Shown here piece after piece: positions 25,050-33,002 of a DNA stretch of 64,000 nucleotides. This stretch comes from G963676095 sp963676095 (GTDB taxonomy: Bacteria > Bacteroidota > Bacteroidia > Bacteroidales > Prolixibacteraceae): positions 3,658,001 through 3,722,000 of the forward strand of contig OY781040.1 in NCBI GenBank assembly GCA_963676095.1. Reading direction: 5' to 3'. The translations under genes were made by a program, and so were the position numbers. The notes under the pieces were generated by a model. The model did no database searches. It saw only the letters and a list, made by a program, of their open reading frames with translations, and was not told the DNA's origin. Within the stretch, counting starts at the first letter, position 1; every line of letters starts with the position of its first letter.

Positions 25050-26210
25050 TTATTCAAAAATGTCCCTCATTTTTTCAAAGAAATTCCGGTCTCCTGCTCC
25101 AGGTATCTCCTGGAAATTAGGCGATTGCTGGAGTTTTTCAAGCATTTTCCGTTCTTCTGAAGAGATTTTTTTAGGGATCCAGGCATGGATCCGAACCAGC
25201 AGGTCACCCTTTCCGTACCCATTTATATCAGGTAAGCCTTTCCCCCTTAATCTTAATATTTTCTCGGGTTGGGTCCCGGCTTCTATTTTTACTTTTACTT
25301 TACTCTCAACCGTTGGAATTTCAGCTGTCGTCCCCAGAATAAAGTCGGGCATATTGATAAAAAGATTATAAATCAGGTTATTCCCGTCCCTGATAAGTTC
25401 CGGGTGATTTTCTTCCTGTACGACAACCAAAAGGTCCCCGTTTATTCCGCCATGCCGTCCTGCATTTCCTTTTCCGGCAACATTAAGCTGCATTCCTTCT
25501 GCCACACCTGCCGGAATATTGATTGTAACAACTTCCTCGTCCCTGACGACACCTTCACCATGACAGTTCGGACATTTATTTTTTATGATCTGGCCTTCTC
25601 CGTTACAGGCAGGACAGGTCGATGTCGTTTGCATTTGCCCGAGAAGCGTGTTTGTAATCCGGGTAACGTGTCCGCTTCCATGGCAGGTGGTACATGTCGT
25701 AAAGTCAGAACCACCTTCTGCTCCGGTACCATGACATACATCACAGGGAATATACTTCTTTAACCTGAGTTTTTTTTCGACGCCGTTGGCAATATCGTTG
25801 AGGTTCAGGACTACTTTTACCCGAAGATCGGAGCCACGGTGTACCCGTTTCCCCTGACTTCGTGAGCCGCCAAAACCGCCAAATCCGCCAAAACCACTGC
25901 CAAATCCACTTCCGAAAATATCTCCGAACATAGAGAAAATGTCATCCATTGACATATCATGCTGGCTAAAGCCGCCCCCGGAATTACCCATACCAGCATG
26001 ACCGAATTGATCGTAGCGTTGTCTTTTCTGGGGATTACTCAGAACTTCATAAGCCTCTGCTGCTTCCTTAAATTTTTCTTCCGCGTCTTTATTTCCCGGA
26101 TTTTTGTCTGGATGATACTGGATTGCTTTTTTTCTGTAAGCTTTTTTTATCTCTTCCGCAGATGCGTTTTTTTCGACACCCAAAACTTCGTAATAGTCTC
26201 TCTTAGCCAT
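25050..26210 (-). CDS. dnaJ: Co-chaperone DnaJ
   Basis: Hsp40 that delivers substrates to DnaK and stimulates its ATPase. It has 386 residues. The J domain (1-70) has HPD at 33-35; a Gly/Phe-rich linker (about 71-120) includes GSGFGSGFGGFGGFGG. Four CxxCxGxG zinc repeats lie at 156-220 (CDVCHGTG, CTTCHGSG, CPACNGEG, CPNCHGEG). The C-terminal substrate-binding domain follows. It lies 17 bp downstream of grpE, and dnaK is not in the window. No CIRCE element is visible upstream of the pair. Confidence 0.97.
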   Translation of the reverse strand: MAKRDYYEVLGVEKNASAEEIKKAYRKKAIQYHPDKNPGNKDAEEKFKEAAEAYEVLSNPQKRQRYDQFGHAGMGNSGGGFSQHDMSMDDIFSMFGDIFGSGFGSGFGGFGGFGGSRSQGKRVHRGSDLRVKVVLNLNDIANGVEKKLRLKKYIPCDVCHGTGAEGGSDFTTCTTCHGSGHVTRITNTLLGQMQTTSTCPACNGEGQIIKNKCPNCHGEGVVRDEEVVTINIPAGVAEGMQLNVAGKGNAGRHGGINGDLLVVVQEENHPELIRDGNNLIYNLFINMPDFILGTTAEIPTVESKVKVKIEAGTQPEKILRLRGKGLPDINGYGKGDLLVRIHAWIPKKISSEERKMLEKLQQSPNFQEIPGAGDRNFFEKMRDIFE

Positions 26211-26227
26211 GCTCTAATATTTTAAGG

Positions 26228-26827
26228 TTACTCGCCCACAACAACCTTGGCAAACCGAATAACCTTGTCGTTAAGCTGATATCCTTTCTGAACGACATCG
26301 ATAACCTTACCCTTTAATTCTTCTGTTGGTGCAGGTATTTTTGTGATAGCTTCATGAAGATCGGTGTTGAATTCTTTTTCTTTTGCTTCGATCTCCTTTA
26401 TGCCATTCTGTTTTAGGAAATCCTGAAATTTGTTGTAGATAAGCGTGATTCCTTGTTTTAATGGATTCTCTTCATCCATATTTCCAAATGCGGAAAGAGC
26501 CCTCTCGAAATCGTCAATTACCGGGAGTATATTAATCAGGACACTTTCTCCTCCCGATTTCATCAATTCCATTTTCTCTTTCAGTGTCCGTTTACGAAAA
26601 TTGTCAAATTCAGCCTGCAGCCGGAGATGCCGGTCTTTTATTTCTGCAACCTCATTTTCCAACTTTTCTATTTGTTCGTGTGCCCTGTCTTTGTCTTTTT
26701 TTGTTTTCTTTTCTTCCTTCTCTTGTTTCTCTTCATGTGGCGCAGGTTCCTTTTGTGCCTGTTCCTGGTTCTCCTTTATATCATCGGTTTGTTGTTCCTG
26801 TTCGTTTATTTTTTTTTCATCTGCCAT
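26228..26827 (-). CDS. grpE: Nucleotide exchange factor GrpE
   Basis: GrpE promotes ADP release from DnaK. It has 199 residues. The first 50 residues are a low-complexity Glu/Lys/Gln tail, followed by the long dimerisation helix (IEKLENEVAEIKDRHLRLQAEFDNFRKR). The C-terminal beta domain ends with VVQKGYQLNDKVIRFAKVVVGE, the family signature. It is co-transcribed with dnaJ. The upstream 160 bp show no CIRCE repeat. Confidence 0.96.
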   Translation of the reverse strand: MADEKKINEQEQQTDDIKENQEQAQKEPAPHEEKQEKEEKKTKKDKDRAHEQIEKLENEVAEIKDRHLRLQAEFDNFRKRTLKEKMELMKSGGESVLINILPVIDDFERALSAFGNMDEENPLKQGITLIYNKFQDFLKQNGIKEIEAKEKEFNTDLHEAITKIPAPTEELKGKVIDVVQKGYQLNDKVIRFAKVVVGE

Positions 26828-26987
26828 ATTTTTCCCTATTTTTTAATATTAACGAAATGGTTGTTCGCAAAAATACTGCCACCGGAGATTCCTGGACAAG
26901 ATGGCACATATTTTCTTTCAGGCTGACAAAATTAAGAAAACAGTGTCAGTCTTTACACCTGGTCAACCGGAAGATTTTTTTATAATA

Positions 26988-27515
26988 TTATTTTATCAAT
27001 AACTGGTTCAGTGTTTTTTCCAGTTCGGCACCTCTCAGATTTTTTGCAACAATGATACCGTTTGCATCAATCAAAAAGTTCATGGGAATGCTTCTTATTC
27101 CATAAAGGGCAGCTGGTGCTGAGTTCCATCCCTGCAGATCGCTGACATGGTTCTCCCAGCTCAGGTTATCGTCTGAAATTGCCTTTTGCCATGCCTTCTT
27201 GTCGTTGTCAAGCGATACGCTGAATATGGTGAAACCTTCTCCTGATTTAAACTTAGAATCTTTATATTTACTGTAGGCTTCAACAACATTGGGGTTCTCC
27301 CTCCGGCAGGGAGGGCACCATGAAGCCCAAAAATCGATAAGTACAGTTTTTCCCTTGAGGGAAGAAAGACTTAATAATTCTCCGTTTATTGATTGAGCAG
27401 TAATTTCTGGGGCTTTGTTCCCAACGTCTGTTCCGGTCTTTTCCCCATTTTTCGCATTAGCATAGGCAACTATTCCTGAAAAGAGGAACAGGGTAATCAT
27501 TAATTTCAGTTTCAT
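26988..27515 (-). CDS. Secreted TlpA-family thioredoxin
   Basis: A 175-residue exported thiol-disulfide protein. The signal peptide MKLKLMITLFLFSGIVAYANA covers residues 1-21, and the active site WCPPC has Cys67 and Cys70. The fold is of the TlpA/ResA type, with GNKAPEITAQSINGE before the active site and IRSIPMNFLIDANG (cis-Pro) after it. I start at ATG 27515 because it begins the signal peptide; in-frame ATGs at 27542 and 27653 would bury it. It lies 177 bp after murA on the same strand. Confidence 0.88.
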   Translation of the reverse strand: MKLKLMITLFLFSGIVAYANAKNGEKTGTDVGNKAPEITAQSINGELLSLSSLKGKTVLIDFWASWCPPCRRENPNVVEAYSKYKDSKFKSGEGFTIFSVSLDNDKKAWQKAISDDNLSWENHVSDLQGWNSAPAALYGIRSIPMNFLIDANGIIVAKNLRGAELEKTLNQLLIK

Positions 27516-27691
27516 ATCCGCAAAATTGGTTAATATTCTCATTTTTTGTTTTATAAATTCCCCACTAACTGGAAATAAACAGGGAACCCCAGACAAATAA
27601 CAATTTATCATCTGGCAGGTTTGTGGTTTAGCGGGTTTCAACAATTGTACCAAAAGTTAAGGTCAAAAGACGGAAGGTGAGTTATTGTTTT

Positions 27692-28999
27692 TTAGTCAAT
27701 TCTGGAAATAGAGGCCCCTATAGCATTCAGCCTGGTATCGATCTGTTCATATCCCCGGTCGATCTGCTCAATATTAAGGATTTTACTGGTACCTTGAGCT
27801 GACAAAGCTGCAATAAGTAAGGCAACACCGGCCCTGATATCCGGAGATGACATTTTCGTTCCCCTTAACTGATACTTTCTGTTGAGACCGATAACCGTTG
27901 CCCGGTGCGGGTCGCAGAGGATTATCTGTGCCCCCATATCGATCAGTTTATCCACGAAGAACAACCGGCTTTCGAACATCTTCTGGTGGATTAAAACACT
28001 TCCTTTGGCTTGGGTGGCAACGACGAGAAAAATGCTCAGAAGGTCAGGGGTGAGTCCTGGCCAGGGAGCATCGGCAATAGTCATAATCGATCCATCGATA
28101 AATGTTTCTATTTCATATTCATCGTGGACTGGTACGAAAATATCATCATCTTTGATTTCAACATTGATGCCCAGTCGTTTAAACGATGACGGTATGATTC
28201 CCAGGTATTCGGTCCCGGCACGGGGAATGGTAATTTCGGAACCAGTCATGGCAGCCAGCCCAATGAAGCTTCCTACTTCGATCATGTCCGGAAGAATAGA
28301 ATGGCTACATCCTTTCAGTCTGTTCACTCCTTCTACGCTGAGCAGGTTCGATCCGATTCCGCCAATTTTTGCGCCCATGGATACCAGCATTTTAGATAGT
28401 TGCTGGATGTAAGGTTCGCATGCTGCATTATAAATGGTTGTTGTTCCTTCGGCCAGCACGGCAGCCATCAGGATATTAGCAGTACCTGTTACCGAAGCTT
28501 CTTCCAGCAACATATAGCCTCCTGTAAGTTTTTCTGCTGTTACCGTATAAAAGCAATGCTGCATGTCGAATTCAAAGGATGCCCCCAGTTTTTGAAGTCC
28601 CACAAAATGAGTATCCAGCCTGCGTCTTCCAATCTTATCTCCCCCGGGTTGCGGGATAAAGGCCCTTCCATAGCGGGCAAGCAATGGGCCGACGATCATG
28701 ATGGATCCTCTGAGGCTAATGGCCTTCTCTGCAAACAAATCTGTTTCGAGGTAGGCCATATCCAGATTATCTGCCTGAAATGTATAGACTCCTTTCAGAA
28801 GCCTTTTTACCCTGACTCCCAGCTCTTTCAATATCCCGATCAGTTTAAGTACATCACTGATCTCAGGAATGTTGGATATTCTGACTTCCTCTGCCGTTAG
28901 CAGTGTCGCGCAAATAATTTCAAGTGCTTCATTTTTTGCACCTTGTGGCTCGAGTATGCCTTTTAGTTTTTTCCCTCCTTCAATTTGAAATGTTGCCAT
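27692..28999 (-). CDS. murA: UDP-N-acetylglucosamine 1-carboxyvinyltransferase, Asp-type active site
   Basis: MurA adds enolpyruvate from PEP to UDP-GlcNAc, the first committed step of peptidoglycan synthesis. It has 435 residues, slightly longer than the E. coli enzyme. The two-domain EPSP-synthase-like fold is evident (LRGSIMIVGPLLARYG, GGDKIGRRRLDTH, RAGVALLIAALSAQGTS). The loop that usually reads PGGC reads PGGD here, placing Asp121 at the position of the fosfomycin-alkylated Cys115. Enzymes with Asp there are active but fosfomycin-insensitive in other bacteria, so the same is expected here. Confidence 0.95.
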   Translation of the reverse strand: MATFQIEGGKKLKGILEPQGAKNEALEIICATLLTAEEVRISNIPEISDVLKLIGILKELGVRVKRLLKGVYTFQADNLDMAYLETDLFAEKAISLRGSIMIVGPLLARYGRAFIPQPGGDKIGRRRLDTHFVGLQKLGASFEFDMQHCFYTVTAEKLTGGYMLLEEASVTGTANILMAAVLAEGTTTIYNAACEPYIQQLSKMLVSMGAKIGGIGSNLLSVEGVNRLKGCSHSILPDMIEVGSFIGLAAMTGSEITIPRAGTEYLGIIPSSFKRLGINVEIKDDDIFVPVHDEYEIETFIDGSIMTIADAPWPGLTPDLLSIFLVVATQAKGSVLIHQKMFESRLFFVDKLIDMGAQIILCDPHRATVIGLNRKYQLRGTKMSSPDIRAGVALLIAALSAQGTSKILNIEQIDRGYEQIDTRLNAIGASISRID

Positions 29000-29106
29000 C
29001 TCTGGAGTATTTTCTTAAGTAACTGATAAGTTTATGTTTGATAATTGGGGATCTGGAACCCCTGGATTATTCAGGGACAACCTGACCGGTTAATATATCC
29101 GGTTAC

Positions 29107-29727
29107 TTAATCGTTTTTACGGTGCTTCTTGAGGTTTCTTTGCCCTACTACCGTTTTTGTATTCTTTTTCCTGTTACGGAAGAGAATATCCTTTGTTTCT
29201 GTCAATCCCAGGTCTGACCTTTTAATCCTTCCATGCGACAATATCTCTAAGTCGGCATATATTTTTTCATCATCAACGGTATCTTTATTCCATACCAGAT
29301 AGCTCTTTTTCATGTGATTGGCGAGTAGTTTGATCAGTGCTTCCTTTTCCTCGCCGCTTTCATAATGAGCTGCTTTGTCTACAAGAGATTCGAGTATTTT
29401 CCCGTAATGACGGAGCTTTATTTTCCCGAAATCGTAGTCGATCCGTTTTGGGGGCTCATTGAATGTTTCTCTTCTTGGCGGATCATAGGGATAGTCTATG
29501 TCCAGTTTGAAATCAGACATAATGGCCAGGTGATCCCATAGTTTATGTTTAAAATCATTGATGTCCCTCAGGTAAGGGTACATATTGCCCATAATGTCGA
29601 TGACCGTCTTTGCGGCACGATTTCTTTCATCCCAGTTTTCAATGGTCAGGATATGATCGACCATATTTTGAAGATTCCGCCCGTATTCGGGCAAGGGTAG
29701 TTTCTTACGACTTGAATTGTAATCCAT
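29107..29727 (-). CDS. DUF4290 domain-containing protein
   Basis: A 206-residue protein of the DUF4290 family, known mainly from Bacteroidota. It is predicted all-helical: LPEYGRNLQNMVDHIL, MYPYLRDINDFKHKLWDHL and LRHYGKILESLVDKAAHYE. No catalytic motif is recognised. The C-terminus is basic (RNRKKNTKTVVGQRNLKKHRKND), suggesting nucleic-acid or ribosome contact; that is inference. It lies between the helicase gene and murA on the same strand, a conserved-looking housekeeping neighbourhood. Confidence 0.88.
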   Translation of the reverse strand: MDYNSSRKKLPLPEYGRNLQNMVDHILTIENWDERNRAAKTVIDIMGNMYPYLRDINDFKHKLWDHLAIMSDFKLDIDYPYDPPRRETFNEPPKRIDYDFGKIKLRHYGKILESLVDKAAHYESGEEKEALIKLLANHMKKSYLVWNKDTVDDEKIYADLEILSHGRIKRSDLGLTETKDILFRNRKKNTKTVVGQRNLKKHRKND

Positions 29728-29910
29728 TTAAAAAATATATAAATAAAATGTTGAATAAACCAAAAAAGGTTGTGTGTTTGGTAATAATCCTGATAATCAG
29801 CGGTAAATGTAATTGCGCTGCAAATCTAGATTAAAAAATCCAGCTGTCAAACTTTTTGCTAAAAAACTTGTACTGTTTGTGTTAAATCAAAAACATTCAA
29901 AAAACAGTTC

Positions 29911-32226
29911 TCAGCGAATAATCCTGAGTTTTGCAAACTTCAGGAGCAGCTGTTTTTGTCCGGTATTCCGGAAAAAGACCGTTGCTTTGAGGTTGGGGAA
30001 TGAACCTTCAACCTGAAGAACTTTGCCCTGGCCAAAGCGTTGATGCTCAACATTCATGCCAGCTTGTATATCCCTGGGGTCATCCCCGTCAAAAATTTGC
30101 GACTGTTTCTTTGCTTCCCTTAGTTTTAATAATTTTTCACTCATAGCCTGTTGATGCTCAATCAGAGGCCGCTTCGTTTTTATGTCGCCCGATGCCACCG
30201 TAAATTTTTGTGTCTGAGGTATGGCTTGTATTTCCGGTTCAAATCCCAATCCTCCATCTTCGGGCATTTCCAGGTACTGCGGATCAATTTCCGCTATAAA
30301 ACGGCTTGGATTGCAAAAGTCAAGTTTTCCCCACCTGTACCTTTGTTTTGCAAAACTTAGATAAGCATTTTCCTCAGCTCTGGTCAATGCGACGTAAAAC
30401 AAACGGCGTTCTTCCTCGAACGATTCCAACGTAGGACCTGCGCCCATCGGGGCAGAGGGGAACAGGTTTTCTTCAATACCGACAACAAAAACGTTTTTAA
30501 ATTCCAATCCCTTGGAAGAGTGCACTGTCATCAGGGTGACTTTGTCCTTATCTTCCTCTTTATCTGTATCCTGATCAGTCAGCAAAGCAACATCTTCCAT
30601 GTAATTTGCCAGCGAATTCAAGGCCCCTTCTTCCCGGGCATTGATCGTAAATTCCTGAATCCCGTTTAGTAATTCCTGAATATTCTCAAAGCGGCTTAAC
30701 CCTTCCGGGGTCTGATCCTTATAGAGATCCTTCATGATCCCGGTCTGAGTAGCAACAGTGCTGGCCATCTCGTATGCATCGGCTTTAGGTGCAGCTTCTG
30801 CAAACTGAAGGATTTGTCCTGCAAAGGTAATTAATTTATTTACAGTTCCCTTATTCAATCCGGCAGAATTATCTTGTTCGCTGTTTTTTATGACTTCAAA
30901 AATACTTTTTCCTTCAAGAGTTGCTGCCTGTTCCAGCTTTCCCAGGGTTGTATCTCCAATTCCCCGTGCCGGGTAGTTAATAATACGTTTTAAAGCTTCG
31001 TTGTCTTTAGGATTTATAACCAGCCTGAAATAGGACAGGATGTCCTTGATTTCCTTACGCTGGTAAAAGGAAAGTCCTCCGTAAATTTTGTAGGGGATAT
31101 TTCTTTTTCTCAAGGCTTCTTCGAATATTCGGGATTGAGCATTTGTCCTGTACAGGATGGCATAATCTCCGAAATGGTAATGGTTACGCATTCTGGTTTC
31201 ACTGATCTCGTTGGCAACAAGATATCCTTCTTCATTATCTGTAAGCGCCTGGAAAACTTTGATCAGGTTGCCCTTGCTGTTTTCAGAAAAGACCTTCTTT
31301 GGAATTTGCCGTTTGTTTTTTGCTATGATGCTGTTGGCTGCATTAACGATAACCTGGGTGGACCGGTAGTTTTGTTCCAGTTTAAAGATTTGATGGTTCG
31401 GGTAATCCTTTTGAAAATTTAATATATTTTCTATCCGGGCACCGCGGAATGAATAGATACTTTGGGCATCGTCCCCAACCACGCAGAGATTTTGATGGAT
31501 AGCCGCGAGGTTTTTGATGATCAGGTATTGCGAGAAATTAGTGTCCTGGTACTCGTCCACAAGGATATAGTCGAAATGTGTCTGGTACTTTTCGAGTACC
31601 TCCTTATGGTCGCGAAAAAGAATATTTGTTTTTAGCAGCAGGTCGTCAAAATCCATCGCCCCGGCAAGAAGGCACCGTTTTTCATATTCTTTATAAATTT
31701 CTGATATCCTGGGCATCCTGATGCTCATGTCGTATTCTGTAATCTGGCTGCTTTTTTGATAGGCAGCCGGGGTGATCAGGCTGTTTTTTGCAGCAGATAT
31801 ACGGCTTGAAACCACATTGGGTTTATATGTTTTCTCGTCGAGTTGCATCGACTTTATGATGGTTTTTATTAGACTCTTGGAGTCGGCTGAATCATAAATC
31901 GTAAAATTGGAAGGAAACCCTATAATTTCTGCTTCTGTCCGTAAAATTCTCGAAAATATGGAGTGAAATGTTCCCATCCAAAGGTATTTGGCTGTATTGA
32001 AGCCAACAATGGATGAGATTCGTTCTTTCATTTCTTTCGCAGCTTTGTTGGTGAACGTAAGGGCAAGAATTTTGCCCGGCTTTACTCCTTTGCTAAGCAG
32101 ATGGGCAATACGGAACGTTAAAACACGGGTTTTACCAGAACCGGCTCCGGCAATTACCAGGGACGGGCCATCTGTTGACGTTACAGCCTTGCGCTGAGGA
32201 TCGTTAAGTTCATCTAAATAATTCAT
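29911..32226 (-). CDS. pcrA: UvrD/PcrA-family DNA helicase
   Basis: A superfamily 1A 3'-5' helicase for nucleotide-excision and mismatch repair, 771 residues. Walker A is GAGSGKT at 27-33, motif II is DEYQDTN at 224-230, and QNYRST (motif IV) follows. MTVHSSKGLEFKNVFVVGIEENLFP is motif V and VALTRAEE motif VI. The C-terminal segment (AGMNVEHQRFGQGKVLQVEG) is the Tudor-like tail typical of PcrA/UvrD. The start at 32226 (MNYLDELNDPQRKAV) is canonical. Confidence 0.95.
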   Translation of the reverse strand: MNYLDELNDPQRKAVTSTDGPSLVIAGAGSGKTRVLTFRIAHLLSKGVKPGKILALTFTNKAAKEMKERISSIVGFNTAKYLWMGTFHSIFSRILRTEAEIIGFPSNFTIYDSADSKSLIKTIIKSMQLDEKTYKPNVVSSRISAAKNSLITPAAYQKSSQITEYDMSIRMPRISEIYKEYEKRCLLAGAMDFDDLLLKTNILFRDHKEVLEKYQTHFDYILVDEYQDTNFSQYLIIKNLAAIHQNLCVVGDDAQSIYSFRGARIENILNFQKDYPNHQIFKLEQNYRSTQVIVNAANSIIAKNKRQIPKKVFSENSKGNLIKVFQALTDNEEGYLVANEISETRMRNHYHFGDYAILYRTNAQSRIFEEALRKRNIPYKIYGGLSFYQRKEIKDILSYFRLVINPKDNEALKRIINYPARGIGDTTLGKLEQAATLEGKSIFEVIKNSEQDNSAGLNKGTVNKLITFAGQILQFAEAAPKADAYEMASTVATQTGIMKDLYKDQTPEGLSRFENIQELLNGIQEFTINAREEGALNSLANYMEDVALLTDQDTDKEEDKDKVTLMTVHSSKGLEFKNVFVVGIEENLFPSAPMGAGPTLESFEEERRLFYVALTRAEENAYLSFAKQRYRWGKLDFCNPSRFIAEIDPQYLEMPEDGGLGFEPEIQAIPQTQKFTVASGDIKTKRPLIEHQQAMSEKLLKLREAKKQSQIFDGDDPRDIQAGMNVEHQRFGQGKVLQVEGSFPNLKATVFFRNTGQKQLLLKFAKLRIIR

Positions 32227-33002
32227 TTATAAATTATTTTAGTTGTCACATTGTTTGTCCCGATTTTCGGGAGAACTCCATGGCAAAATATAATTGTTGT
32301 CTTCCGTACCAAAGTTTATGAATTTTGTCATGCCTGTTTCTTCGGAAAAGAAACCTATTAAACATGTCGTTTTTTAACGCACTTCTCCTGATTTCTCATT
32401 TTTACCCGGAGCCTTTTATTTTTACATGATAAAAGAGAAAAGCAGGAAATAAACTTTTGCACAGGTTTTATGCCTTAAGTTATACTATAATTCAATATCC
32501 GGGAAATTCTGGTTCCCTAATCTGTTGCTCCGCAAATCCCTTCCGGGATCTCTGTTTTGTTCCTGGTTGCATAAAAAACGGGATATCCGTGTTTTGCTGT
32601 ATTCTCTCTTCGCTTTTTTATTTCGAGTTCCTGGTCTTATTCTTTATCGGGTAACTGATTTCCCTATCAAAATATTTCAGCAGGGCAAAAGTAAAACCTA
32701 TTTCTTAATTTTTTGTTCAGATGGCTCCTTAATTGTAAAAAAAATATAAGCCAGATCAGAACCTGTTTCAAAGTGGAGGATTGGGTACTTTGTCAGTCAG
32801 AAATTAACTTTGACTGATAATTTTAGAATTTAATCCGGAGAGATAAAAAATAAACCGGATACTTATATCGAAAAGAAACTTTATTTAGAAGGCCTGAACT
32901 TCTCAGTCCAGGCCTTCTTCTTTGTTTATTAATCAGAATTAGAATCCCCTTCAACAATTGGGAATTAGTTTGGATCGTGAATAATATCCAGAAATGCCTG
33001 TT
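32227..33002. other. 776-bp intergenic stretch
   Basis: AT-rich DNA between the pcrA start and the fusA2 stop, both on the minus strand. It contains a hairpin at 32887-32918 (listed separately) and a 6-bp inverted repeat TCAGTC/GACTGA near 32793-32816. Short open frames on the plus strand (32457-32749) overlap each other and resemble no known protein. The pcrA promoter should lie at its left end, but I see no clear match. Confidence 0.5.
32887..32918. terminator. Terminator-like hairpin downstream of fusA2
   Basis: A perfect 10-bp stem AGAAGGCCTG/CAGGCCTTCT with a 12-nt loop, about 85 bp after the fusA2 stop. On the minus strand it is followed by AAATAAAG rather than a clean U-tract, so its strength as a fusA2 terminator is doubtful. 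Confidence 0.45.

Noticed and set aside
26828..26987. CIRCE or other heat-shock operator before grpE
   Set aside because: No TTAGCACTC/GAGTGCTAA inverted repeat could be found.
32457..32749. Two overlapping plus-strand frames of 65-74 codons before fusA2
   Set aside because: They overlap each other in different frames and resemble no protein; the region is AT-rich spacer.
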